Positions 1 through 7,973 of a stretch of DNA of 10,064 bases are shown here, piece after piece. Position 1 is the stretch's first letter. Every line of letters begins with the position of its first letter. The stretch covers positions 1 through 10,064 of the forward strand of contig CAJOQO010000225.1 of NCBI GenBank assembly GCA_905236545.1, written 5' to 3'. Position numbers and translations under genes: made by a program. Below the pieces are notes generated by a model that did no database searches, had not been told where the DNA came from, and saw nothing but the letters and a program-made list of their open reading frames with translations. The stretch is from an uncultured Lachnospiraceae bacterium. Its GTDB lineage: Bacteria > Bacillota > Clostridia > Lachnospirales > Lachnospiraceae.

Positions 1-1550
1 ACAATGCGCTTCGGGTGAACCGGTTAAAGATTTCTCCTGAACGCTTTGCAAAGGAGGCGCCCTTTCCGGTGAAGCCGGTTCCCTGGACGGACAACGGCTT
101 CTATGTAGATTACCGGGATCATCCGGGACAGCATCCCTGGTACCGGGCGGGTGTGTATTATCTGCAGGAGCCGAGCGCGATGGTTCCCGCCCGGATCCTT
201 CCGGTTGAGCCGGGGAACAGGGTGCTGGATCTGTGTGCCGCGCCCGGCGGGAAGGCAACGGAGCTCGGGGCGCGTCTGGGCGGAAAAGGGCTCCTTGTGG
301 CAAATGAAATATCTGCCGCGCGGGCACGTGCTCTGGAACGCAATATTGAGCTGTCCGGCATCATCAACTGCGTCGTGACCAATGAGGATCCCGGCAGACT
401 GTCGGAGCGGTTCCGGGGATATTTCGACCGGGTGCTGGTGGATGCGCCCTGCTCCGGTGAGGGCATGTTCCGCAAGGATCCGGACGCCGCTGAGGCATGG
501 ACTCCGGAAAAGCCCGGAGCGTGCGCCGCCATTCAGAGGGAGATCCTTCTTCGGGCATCCGATATGCTGCGTCCCGGCGGTTATCTGGTATACTCTACCT
601 GTACCTTCGAGCCGGTGGAAAATGAGCTGGTGATCGCTCATCTGCTTCAGGAAAGACCGGATATGGAGCTTTTGGAGATTCCCCTGACAGACGGGATGGA
701 AAGCTTTTCGAAGGCGTATTCCCTGGAGACGCTTGCCCGGAGGGGATTCGGGAGTCCGGAAACATCAGCCCCGCGGGCGGAGGAACGGAATCTGCGGGCG
801 TGTGAGAAACAGACTGGCCAAAGCCGCTCCAAAGAAGCCGGACAGGATCTGACGAAAGCGGTCCGGATCTGGCCGCACCGCTCAGGCGGGGAAGGTCATT
901 TCACCGCGCTTTTGAAAAAGAAGGGATCCTCTTCTGAGCGGGAGGAGAAGGGGGTATACGTCATACCCGGAAAAACAGGGGACGGTCTCCTTCAGGGAGA
1001 AAAAAAGAGCCGCAGGGGGAAGCGCCGCGCGGAAAAAGGAAAGGGAATGACGGGCGGTGAGGAGATTCTGCTCATCCGTGAATTCCTGGACGCATATGCT
1101 CCGGATCTGAAGTTCGATATGAATCGATGTGAAGTGCGTAACAGCCGTGTGTACCTGATGCCGGAGGACTGTCCTGATATCCGGGGGCTTCGTTTTCTCC
1201 GGGCCGGGCTGTACCTCGGAGAACTGAAGAAAAACCGGTTTGAGCCTTCGCAGGAGCTGGCACTGGCGCTGGCCCCGAACGGGTATCTCAGGGACGACGG
1301 GATCCATGTCAGTATTCCGTCAACAGACGGACGGCTGGGTGCATTTCTCCGGGGAGAAGCGATCCGGCCGGAGAATCCCGGGAAGAGCGGATGGCGGCTT
1401 GTGTGCGCGGATCACTGGCCGGTCGGCTGGGGAAAGATGGCCGGAGGCGTGCTGAAGAACCATATTCCGGAACCATGGAGATCCAGACAGGCGGCTCCTG
1501 CCGCCGCTGCGGCCCGGCGTGAGATTCCCATCCCAGGACAGGATCGGTGA
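1..1550 (+). CDS. RsmF/NOL1-NOP2-Sun family RNA (cytosine-C5) methyltransferase, 5' end outside the window
   Basis: Likely an S-adenosylmethionine-dependent methyltransferase that makes 5-methylcytosine in rRNA (RsmF/YebU-like). The reading frame is already open at base 3 and reads NALR before the GTG at 15. Because ALRVNRLK is the usual N-terminal block of the family, GTG 15 is probably internal and the true start lies to the left. Counting from GTG 15 (511 residues): EPSAM at 52-56; SAM-binding VLDLCAAPGGK at 70-80; DAPCSGEGMFRKD at 143-155 with Cys146; YSTCTF at 193-198 with Cys196. These two cysteines are the family's release and nucleophile pair. WPHRSGGEGHF at 286-296 closes the catalytic domain. 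A basic, low-complexity linker (about 301-345) leads to the RsmF-type C-terminal RNA-binding region (about 347-488, with LRAGLYLGELKKNRFEPS and HWPVGWGK). The last 20 or so residues are an Ala/Arg tail encoded by a GC-rich repeat. The family is certain; the exact target cytosine is not. Confidence 0.93.
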   Translation, partial: NALRVNRLKISPERFAKEAPFPVKPVPWTDNGFYVDYRDHPGQHPWYRAGVYYLQEPSAMVPARILPVEPGNRVLDLCAAPGGKATELGARLGGKGLLVANEISAARARALERNIELSGIINCVVTNEDPGRLSERFRGYFDRVLVDAPCSGEGMFRKDPDAAEAWTPEKPGACAAIQREILLRASDMLRPGGYLVYSTCTFEPVENELVIAHLLQERPDMELLEIPLTDGMESFSKAYSLETLARRGFGSPETSAPRAEERNLRACEKQTGQSRSKEAGQDLTKAVRIWPHRSGGEGHFTALLKKKGSSSEREEKGVYVIPGKTGDGLLQGEKKSRRGKRRAEKGKGMTGGEEILLIREFLDAYAPDLKFDMNRCEVRNSRVYLMPEDCPDIRGLRFLRAGLYLGELKKNRFEPSQELALALAPNGYLRDDGIHVSIPSTDGRLGAFLRGEAIRPENPGKSGWRLVCADHWPVGWGKMAGGVLKNHIPEPWRSRQAAPAAAAARREIPIPGQDR

Positions 1551-1590
1551 GGCAGCCGGCCAGGCTGACATGCCGCCGCTGCGGCCCGGC
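1499..1590. repeat. 20-bp GC-rich direct repeat, two copies, spanning the methyltransferase stop
   Basis: The 20-mer TGCCGCCGCTGCGGCCCGGC occurs exactly at 1499-1518 and 1571-1590. Both copies are preceded by CAGGC, with 6 bases between in the first copy and 5 in the second. The core GCCGCTGCGGC is self-complementary around one central base, so each copy can fold into a short hairpin. In the first copy GGCGGC-TCCT-GCCGCC (1490-1505) offers an alternative stem. Neither copy is followed by a T tract, so this is not a standard terminator. The first copy encodes the Ala-rich end of the methyltransferase. The rest of the 147-base spacer up to the next gene (1551-1697) shows no promoter I would defend. 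Confidence 0.75.
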
Positions 1591-1684
1591 CCGCGCCCCG
1601 GATCCGCTCTCCGGCAGAGGAATGGGTGCGGCACAGAATGCAGGGCGAAAAAGGGAACGATACCGAAGCAATACAGCTGTGCAG

Positions 1685-1691
1685 AAAGGAG
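1685..1691 (+). promoter_or_regulatory. Ribosome-binding site that fixes the serine dehydratase start
   Basis: AAAGGAG stands 6 bases before the ATG at 1698. An ATG in the same frame at 1626 has no comparable site and would add 24 residues without family similarity, whereas the protein from 1698 begins with the usual KSVKEVFKIGRGPSSSHT block. Confidence 0.85.
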
Positions 1692-1697
1692 AGCAAT

Positions 1698-2912
1698 ATG
1701 AAGTCAGTGAAGGAGGTCTTTAAGATCGGCCGCGGTCCTTCGAGTTCCCATACCATGGGGCCGGAGAAGGCGGCGCGTATCTACAAAGAAGAACATCCTG
1801 ACGCCGGAGCGTTTCGGGTGAAACTCTACGGTTCTCTGTGCAAGACCGGGAAGGGACATGGAACGGACCGTGTGCTCTATGAGACACTGGCGCCGGTTCC
1901 GACTGAGGTGATCTTCTGCCAGGAGACACCGGATGATGTGACGCATCCGAATACGATGGACTTCAGTGTGGTCCGGGACGGAACGGACGAAGACGTTATG
2001 CGCGCCTTGTCGATCGGCGGAGGAGATATCCGGATCGAGGGAAGGAAAGCGGAGAACAGCGAGGACGTCTACCCGGAGAACTCCTTCGCGGAGGTGATGG
2101 AGTTCTGCCAGTTCAGGAGCCTGGATCTGGCGGAATACGTGGAACTGACGGAAGGCAGTGAGATCCGGGACTATCTGCGGGTTGTGTGGGAGCAGATGAA
2201 CCAGACCATACAGGAGGGACTTCAGACGGAAGGAAGACTTCCGGGACCCCTGAAGGTGGAGAGAAAGGCGAAGAAGCTCTATGATTTTCAGCCGGAGCAT
2301 GACCATCCCCAGATCCGGGAATGCCGTCTGATCTCGGCATATGCCTTTGCGGTCAGTGAGCAGAACGCGGACTGCGGCACGGTGGTCACCGCGCCGACCT
2401 GCGGATCCTGTGGTGTGATTCCGGCTGCATTCAGGTATGTACAAGGCCAGAGGAATCTTACGGATGAGCAGATCATCTCCGGGCTGGAGGTGGCCGGGCT
2501 CTTCGGAACCCTGATCAAGCGCAACGCGTCGGTCTCCGGCGCCGAGGCAGGCTGCCAGGCAGAGATCGGATCCGCATGCGCGATGGCAGCGGCCGGACTC
2601 ACCTATCTCTTCGGGCTGTCTACAAACCAGATTCAGTATGCGGCGGAGATCGCACTGGAACATCACCTTGGCCTGACCTGCGACCCGATCCTCGGGCTGG
2701 TACAGGTGCCGTGCATCGAGCGCAATGCCGTGGCGGCCATGCGAGCGATGAACGCTTCCAACCTGTCCTACTTCCTGTCTGATACGCAGAGAATCTCCTT
2801 CGACATCGCGGTGCGGACCATGTATGAAACAGGGATCAGCATGAATAAGCGATTCCTCGAGACATCGGAGGGAGGCCTTGCCAAGATGTACGGACGAAGA
2901 AACGAGCAGTAA
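1698..2912 (+). CDS. sdaA: L-serine dehydratase (L-serine ammonia-lyase), iron-sulfur, single-chain
   Basis: Cytoplasmic enzyme that deaminates L-serine to pyruvate and ammonia using a [4Fe-4S] cluster. The 404 residues hold the beta-type domain first (GPSSSHTMGP at 13-22; KTGKGHGTD at 49-57) and the alpha-type catalytic domain second (about 195-400), as in the monomeric TIGR00720-type enzymes. The probable cluster ligands are Cys286 (GAEAGCQAE), Cys328 and Cys339 (TCDPILGLVQVPC). Their spacings of 42 and 11 match those I recall for the Legionella enzyme (343, 385, 396). The C-terminal cysteine that occupies the active site in the Legionella and E. coli enzymes is absent, since this chain ends in RRNEQ. 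The start is set by AAAGGAG at 1685-1691. The gene ends 21 bases before the solute-binding protein gene, so the two are probably co-transcribed. I see no candidate regulator site upstream. Confidence 0.95.
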   Translation: MKSVKEVFKIGRGPSSSHTMGPEKAARIYKEEHPDAGAFRVKLYGSLCKTGKGHGTDRVLYETLAPVPTEVIFCQETPDDVTHPNTMDFSVVRDGTDEDVMRALSIGGGDIRIEGRKAENSEDVYPENSFAEVMEFCQFRSLDLAEYVELTEGSEIRDYLRVVWEQMNQTIQEGLQTEGRLPGPLKVERKAKKLYDFQPEHDHPQIRECRLISAYAFAVSEQNADCGTVVTAPTCGSCGVIPAAFRYVQGQRNLTDEQIISGLEVAGLFGTLIKRNASVSGAEAGCQAEIGSACAMAAAGLTYLFGLSTNQIQYAAEIALEHHLGLTCDPILGLVQVPCIERNAVAAMRAMNASNLSYFLSDTQRISFDIAVRTMYETGISMNKRFLETSEGGLAKMYGRRNEQ

Positions 2913-2933
2913 AAGCAACAACAGGAGGCAGAT

Positions 2934-4595
2934 ATGAATGTTCCCAGAGTGAGCCGGAAATTGTTCCTGCTGCCGTTTTTTGTCCTGCTGGTGTGGATTC
3001 TGCCTGCCGGCGGTCTCTGGCGGCAGGACAGCGTCATGGCTTCCCAGACGAAGGAGACGGAGGAGGAGGCGTGGGATCCTTCCGGTTTTCTTACAGCTGT
3101 AGAGGATGAGCCTGACACAGTGGACTTCCAGTGCACGACCATCTACTATACGATTGCCATGAATGTATTTGACAGGCTGGTTGAGATGGAGAATGATAAG
3201 AATGGGAACGCTGTGATCCGGCCGGCCCTGGCGGAACGCTGTGAGATCTCCGAAGACAGGCGGACCTATTCCTTTAAGCTGCGCGAGGGCGTGACCTTCA
3301 GCAATGGGGCTGGACTTACCTCGGAGGATGTGCGTTACACCTTTATAAGGCTGCTGACCCATCCTGACTCCTGCAACAGGGACATCGCGGATCCGATTGC
3401 CGGAGCGAAGGAGCTGGAAGAGGGAAAGACGAAGGAACTGAAGGGATTCCGGGTTCTCAGCGATCTGGAGTTTACGATCACGCTGGAGGAGCCTTTTGAA
3501 GCGTTCCTGGCCTGCCTGTCCATGCCCGGAGCATCCATCCTGGACGCGGAGACGACACAGGAGGCCGGGGAGCGATTCGGGATTGATCCCGCCTGGACGG
3601 TGGGAACCGGTTCCTTTATCCTGCGCACCTGGAAGAAGTCGCTGGGCATGATCCTCACAGCCAATCCCAACTGCTGGCAGGGCGCGCCGAAGTGTGCGGG
3701 ACTGAATCTTCTCTTCCTGACGGATCCTGAGGAGATCCGGCTGAAGTTTGAAAGCGGGGAACTGGATATTCTGAATCTGGAGGACGTGGGCAGGAGCGCG
3801 GAGTTTTTTCTGCACGGAGACATCTATCAGGACAGGCTATACCGGATACAGAGAATCAGTACAACCTATATTGCCCTCAATGAAGCTGTTTCGCCGCTCA
3901 ATGATGTGCGTGTCAGGAAGGCGCTGCAGCTTGCGCTCAACCGGATGCTTCTTCTGGACGCCGGGTACAGCGGACATGGTTTCCTGGTGAACGGGATCAT
4001 CCCGCAGGGAATGTACGGCTACAACCCGGATCTTCCCGATATCCCATATGATGCGGAGGAGGCAAAGAAACTGCTTGCGGAAGCCGGATACCCCGAAGGC
4101 TTTGATCTGACCTTCAGCGTCAGTTCCGCTTCCTCGCTGAGCGAGATGTCCCTGACCCGGATCGCAGCGTCCATGTGGGAAACGATCGGCGTACATGCGC
4201 AGATCGAAGTACTGGAGAACGTGGAATTCCTGAATCAGAGAAAAAGCGGATCTCTGGCCTGCTATTCGGCAACCTGGACCGCGGACTATAACGATCCGGA
4301 TAATTTCTTTTATACGTTTTTCGGGGATGAGGAAAACACCCGCTTCCGAAGCCTGAATTATCCCAGGGAAGATATCATGGAGCAGGTGCGGCAGGCCCGT
4401 ACGATTTCTGATCCGGAGGAGCGCATCCGGAAGTATTATGATCTGGAAAGGATCATCGCGCAGGAAGACGCCGCATGGATCCCTCTGTTTTCCAGGCAGT
4501 ATCTCTACGTTGCTTCCGGACGCCTGAAGGGGATGCAGGCCTCATGGAACGGTTCAGTGAAAAATGAATACCGGAAAATGTCTGTCACAGAATGA
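2934..4595 (+). CDS. Extracellular solute-binding protein, family 5 (peptide/nickel type), without lipobox
   Basis: A 553-residue SBP_bac_5 (DppA/OppA-like) ligand-binding protein acting outside the membrane. An AGGAGG site (2923-2928) lies 5 bases before ATG 2934. The N-terminus is a signal peptide: basic residues at 5-9, a hydrophobic core at about 10-28 and a plausible signal-peptidase I site after VMA (residue 36), followed by an acidic linker (KETEEE). There is no cysteine before residue 67, so it is not a lipoprotein, which is unusual for a Gram-positive binding protein; it is either secreted or held by an uncleaved signal. Family landmarks: RTYSFKLREGVTFSNG at 110-125, LTSEDVRYTF at 128-137, GTGSFILRTWKK at 224-235, NDVRVRKALQLALNR at 323-337 and DYNDPDNFF at 451-459. 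No permease or ATPase gene is present. The next gene, 39 bases downstream, is a dCache GGDEF-EAL receptor, suggesting a sensory role. Ligand unknown. Confidence 0.92.
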   Translation: MNVPRVSRKLFLLPFFVLLVWILPAGGLWRQDSVMASQTKETEEEAWDPSGFLTAVEDEPDTVDFQCTTIYYTIAMNVFDRLVEMENDKNGNAVIRPALAERCEISEDRRTYSFKLREGVTFSNGAGLTSEDVRYTFIRLLTHPDSCNRDIADPIAGAKELEEGKTKELKGFRVLSDLEFTITLEEPFEAFLACLSMPGASILDAETTQEAGERFGIDPAWTVGTGSFILRTWKKSLGMILTANPNCWQGAPKCAGLNLLFLTDPEEIRLKFESGELDILNLEDVGRSAEFFLHGDIYQDRLYRIQRISTTYIALNEAVSPLNDVRVRKALQLALNRMLLLDAGYSGHGFLVNGIIPQGMYGYNPDLPDIPYDAEEAKKLLAEAGYPEGFDLTFSVSSASSLSEMSLTRIAASMWETIGVHAQIEVLENVEFLNQRKSGSLACYSATWTADYNDPDNFFYTFFGDEENTRFRSLNYPREDIMEQVRQARTISDPEERIRKYYDLERIIAQEDAAWIPLFSRQYLYVASGRLKGMQASWNGSVKNEYRKMSVTE

Positions 4596-4634
4596 TATTG
4601 GTGCTGCATCCTCCCGTTTTTTAAGGAGCTTCAG

Positions 4635-7600
4635 ATGAAGATACATTCCATCCGATTTAAGATAACACTCATCACTGTTGCCGTGATTCTTGCGATCGTG
4701 CTGACGGTCCTTGCGATCAGTTACACGCCGATCATGGAGGAAATCGATCATGAGTCGGTCGAGGTGATGAGGATGATCGTCCAGGATACGAAGAATAACC
4801 TGGACGAGTATTTCGAGAGCGTCGAACAGTCTGTCGGAATGGTGGCGAATGAGGCGATGGATTCGCTGGACAGCGTGACTCTGGTGGAGTGCGGCGCTGT
4901 CGGGACCTATGCCGGACAGGTGAAGAAGACGGAGGAACAGACAGCACGGCTGGATGCATACCTGGCGGACTATTTCGCCAGGATTCAGAAGATCTTTGAG
5001 AATGTAGCGAGCCATACGCATGGAAGTGTGACCTACTATTTCTGTACCAGCCCGGAGATCAGTAAGAAGGAGCACGGGTTCTTCTACTCACGGGCGGGGA
5101 AGGCGGGATTCGTTGCGCTGGAACCGCTGGATGCGGGTGCCCTTGATCCGGAAGACATCGAGCATAACACCTGGTACTTCACGCCGGTAAAGAGAGGGCG
5201 CCCTTCCTGGGTTGGGCCCTATCCGGCAGACTTTCTGAATGAGATGTGGGTCTGTTCGTACCTTGTACCGATCTACAATACGGGGACGCTGATCGGAGTC
5301 CTGGGAATGGATATTCCGCTGGATACGCTGGTCGACCAGGTTCGGTCCATCAGGGTATATCAGACAGGATTTGCCAGCCTGTTTGATGAGCAGGGGCATG
5401 TCCTCTATCATCCTGTCCTGAAGCAAGGTACTGCTCCCGAGGCTCCGGGCCTGTCGGTCCAGCAGGAAGTTCTTCAGAATCAGGAGAGCGGCAGCAGGCT
5501 GATCCGCTACACGACGGGTGACGGCGTGAAGAGACAGATGTCCTTTACCACGCTGCGCAACGGCATGAAGCTGGTACTCTCCGCGCCTGTCAATGAGATC
5601 AACTCCTCCTGGAAGAGACTGGTCGAAAAGGTTCTGCTGGTCATGCTGGTCGTGATTCTTATCTATGCGGTAGTTCTGATGTTTGCGATGGGGCTTCTCA
5701 CGCATCCGCTCAGGAGGCTGACTTCTGCGTCCCGCAATCTTGCCGCGGCTGATTATGATGTGGAGCTGGACTATAAGAGCAGGGATGAGGTTGGAGAGCT
5801 GACAGAGGCGTTCCGGCAGATGCGGGATAAACAGAAGGAATATATCGATGACCTGAACCGGAGGGTTTACACGGATGACCTGACCGGCCTGCCCAACATG
5901 CGGTCCTTCTTCCTGGTCGCACAGGAGAAGAGAGCTTCCATGACAGAGGAAGGAAAGAAGCCTGTCCTGCTGTATTTCAACCTGATCGGCATGAAGCATT
6001 TTAACCGGCAGTATGGCTTCGAGGAGGGAAACCGGCTCATCTGTGCCATAGCTGAGATCCTGAAGGAGCATTATGGAAGACGGTCCACGTGCCGGATCGG
6101 GCAGGATCATTTTGCTGTAGTGTCAGAGGAAACGAATCTGGAGGAAAAGCTGCAGGAGATCTTTGAGGATTGCCTCAGCGCCAATGAGGGAAGGACGCTT
6201 CCTGTCCGCGTGGGAATCTACCGGAACAGCACGGAGGTGGTTGATGTCAGTGTCGCCTGCGACCGCGCGAGATATGCCTGCGACCTGCGCAGGGATACCT
6301 ATACTTCGGGATACTCCTATTTCAGAAAATCCATGCAGGAGCAGATCATCAAGGCCCGCTATATCGTGAACCATCTTGACCAGGCGCTGGAAGAGCGCTG
6401 GATCAAGGTATACTATCAGCCGCTGGTCCGGGCGATGAACGGCAGGGTATGCGATGAGGAGGCGCTTGCCCGCTGGATCGATCCGGTCGAGGGGATGCTG
6501 CCTCCGGGAGCGTTTATTCCCGCGCTGGAGAATTCCGGAGAGATCTATAAGCTGGATCTTTACGTGCTGGACCGGGTGCTTGAGAAGATGAACGGTCAGA
6601 TGCAGTCCGGACTGGCTGTTGTCCCCCATTCTGTGAACCTGTCCCGCTCGGACTTCGACGCATGTGACATGGTCGAGGAGATCCGCAGAAGGGTGGATGA
6701 ATCGGGGATTGCCCGGGACCGGATCACCATCGAGATCACGGAGAGTATCATCGGAAGCGATTTTGACTTTATTAAAAAGCAGGTTGAGCGGTTCCGGAGC
6801 CTGGGCTTCCCTGTGTGGATGGATGATTTCGGCAGCGGGTATTCCTCCCTGGATGTTCTTCAGAGCATCCGCTTTGACCTGATCAAGTTCGATATGAGCT
6901 TTATGCGGAAGCTGGATCAGGGAGAGGACGGAAAGATCATTCTGTCCAAGCTGATGGAGATGGCTACTGCGATCGGCGTGGATACGGTCTGCGAGGGTGT
7001 GGAAACCGAATCGCAGAAACAGTTTCTGCAGGAGATCGGATGTTCGAAGCTGCAGGGGTATTATTTCTGTAAACCGATCCCGCAGGAGGAGATCGTGGAG
7101 CGGAACCGGAAGGGGATCCAGATCGGGTATGAGAATCCGGAGGAGTCCTCTTATTATGAGACGGTCGGCCGGGTCAATCTTTATGATCTGAGTGTGATCG
7201 CATCCGATGAAAGCAGCCAGCTCAGGCATTCTTTCAGCACGGTACCGATGGGCATCATTGAGATCAGGAAAGATTCGGTTCGTTTCATGCGCAGCAACCA
7301 GTCCTACAGGGATTACATCAGGCGTTATTACGGGACAGAACTGTCAGAACTCGGTTCGGACTATTTCCGGTACGCGAATACATTTTTGGAGAATACGGTG
7401 AAGTCCTGCTGTGAGATGGAAGTCCGCACATTCTTTGAGGAGAGGATGAAGGACGGGGCGGTTGTCCAATGCTTTGCCCGCAGGGTTGATACCAACAATG
7501 TGACCGGAAGCACAGCCGCTGTGGTCGCGGTCCTGTCCATCTCAGAGCCGGATGAGGAAGGAACCACCTACGCGGATATCGCAAGAGCGCTCGCTGCGGA

Positions 7601-7973
7601 CTATTATAATATCTATGTGGTTGACCTGGAGACGGAACATTTCATCGAGTATTCTTCCACCGTCGGAGGCGAGGAGCTGGCCATGGAGCGCCATGGGGAG
7701 CAGTTTTTCGCGGCGGTGAAGCGTGACTCGCAGCTGCGCATCTTTGAGGGCGACAGAGAAGCTTTTCTGAACAATTTCACGAAGGAGAACATCATCCGCG
7801 AACTGGATGAACAGGGGGTGTTTACAACCACCTACCGCCTGATTGATACCGGGACGCCCATGTATGTGAATATGAAGATCACGCGGATGTCGGGCGAGAA
7901 CCGGATCATCATGGGGATCAGCATTATTGACGCGCAGATGAAGCAGACTGCGGATACAGATCCGCGCAGATGA
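4635..7973 (+). CDS. Membrane c-di-GMP signalling protein: dCache-HAMP-degenerate GGDEF-EAL-tandem PAS-like
   Basis: A 1112-residue receptor, probably a c-di-GMP phosphodiesterase. AAGGAG (4623-4628) lies 6 bases before ATG 4635. Transmembrane segments are at about 10-30 and 331-354. They bracket an extracellular double-Cache domain (about 31-330) with WYF at 180-182, GPYPADF at 194-200 and GVLGMDIPLD at 221-230. HAMP lies at about 355-405. The GGDEF domain (about 409-565) starts with the usual YTDDLTGLPN, but its signature reads RIGQDHF (487-493) instead of RIGGDEF, so cyclase activity is doubtful. The EAL domain (about 572-822) keeps the expected catalytic set: EALARW from Glu609, Asn668, EITES from Glu700, DDFGSGYSSL from Asp730, Lys751, CEGVET with Glu787, and LQGYYFCKP with Gln807. 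After EAL come about 290 residues with two PAS-like regions (about 855-970 and 978-1098). The gene follows the solute-binding protein by 39 bases and ends within a tandem repeat. Confidence 0.93.
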   Translation: MKIHSIRFKITLITVAVILAIVLTVLAISYTPIMEEIDHESVEVMRMIVQDTKNNLDEYFESVEQSVGMVANEAMDSLDSVTLVECGAVGTYAGQVKKTEEQTARLDAYLADYFARIQKIFENVASHTHGSVTYYFCTSPEISKKEHGFFYSRAGKAGFVALEPLDAGALDPEDIEHNTWYFTPVKRGRPSWVGPYPADFLNEMWVCSYLVPIYNTGTLIGVLGMDIPLDTLVDQVRSIRVYQTGFASLFDEQGHVLYHPVLKQGTAPEAPGLSVQQEVLQNQESGSRLIRYTTGDGVKRQMSFTTLRNGMKLVLSAPVNEINSSWKRLVEKVLLVMLVVILIYAVVLMFAMGLLTHPLRRLTSASRNLAAADYDVELDYKSRDEVGELTEAFRQMRDKQKEYIDDLNRRVYTDDLTGLPNMRSFFLVAQEKRASMTEEGKKPVLLYFNLIGMKHFNRQYGFEEGNRLICAIAEILKEHYGRRSTCRIGQDHFAVVSEETNLEEKLQEIFEDCLSANEGRTLPVRVGIYRNSTEVVDVSVACDRARYACDLRRDTYTSGYSYFRKSMQEQIIKARYIVNHLDQALEERWIKVYYQPLVRAMNGRVCDEEALARWIDPVEGMLPPGAFIPALENSGEIYKLDLYVLDRVLEKMNGQMQSGLAVVPHSVNLSRSDFDACDMVEEIRRRVDESGIARDRITIEITESIIGSDFDFIKKQVERFRSLGFPVWMDDFGSGYSSLDVLQSIRFDLIKFDMSFMRKLDQGEDGKIILSKLMEMATAIGVDTVCEGVETESQKQFLQEIGCSKLQGYYFCKPIPQEEIVERNRKGIQIGYENPEESSYYETVGRVNLYDLSVIASDESSQLRHSFSTVPMGIIEIRKDSVRFMRSNQSYRDYIRRYYGTELSELGSDYFRYANTFLENTVKSCCEMEVRTFFEERMKDGAVVQCFARRVDTNNVTGSTAAVVAVLSISEPDEEGTTYADIARALAADYYNIYVVDLETEHFIEYSSTVGGEELAMERHGEQFFAAVKRDSQLRIFEGDREAFLNNFTKENIIRELDEQGVFTTTYRLIDTGTPMYVNMKITRMSGENRIIMGISIIDAQMKQTADTDPRR

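Noticed and set aside
1551..1684. Possible promoter ahead of the serine dehydratase
   Set aside because: No pair of -35 and -10 boxes at acceptable spacing stands out in this GC-rich spacer.
1626..1697. Earlier in-frame ATG for the serine dehydratase
   Set aside because: The added 24 residues do not resemble the family and there is no ribosome-binding site; ATG 1698 has both.
1704..3815. A 703-codon open frame on the minus strand
   Set aside because: It lies antisense to the serine dehydratase and solute-binding protein genes, has no recognisable domain and looks like a by-product of their codon use.
4611..4622. T run (six Ts) before the GGDEF-EAL gene as a possible terminator
   Set aside because: No GC-rich stem precedes it; only a weak CTCC/GGAG pairing across the T run is possible, so co-transcription with the binding protein gene remains likely.
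5088..7229. Two long minus-strand open frames (5088-6110 and 6123-7229)
   Set aside because: Both are antisense to the dCache-GGDEF-EAL gene, whose motifs are unmistakable; the antisense products show no family features.
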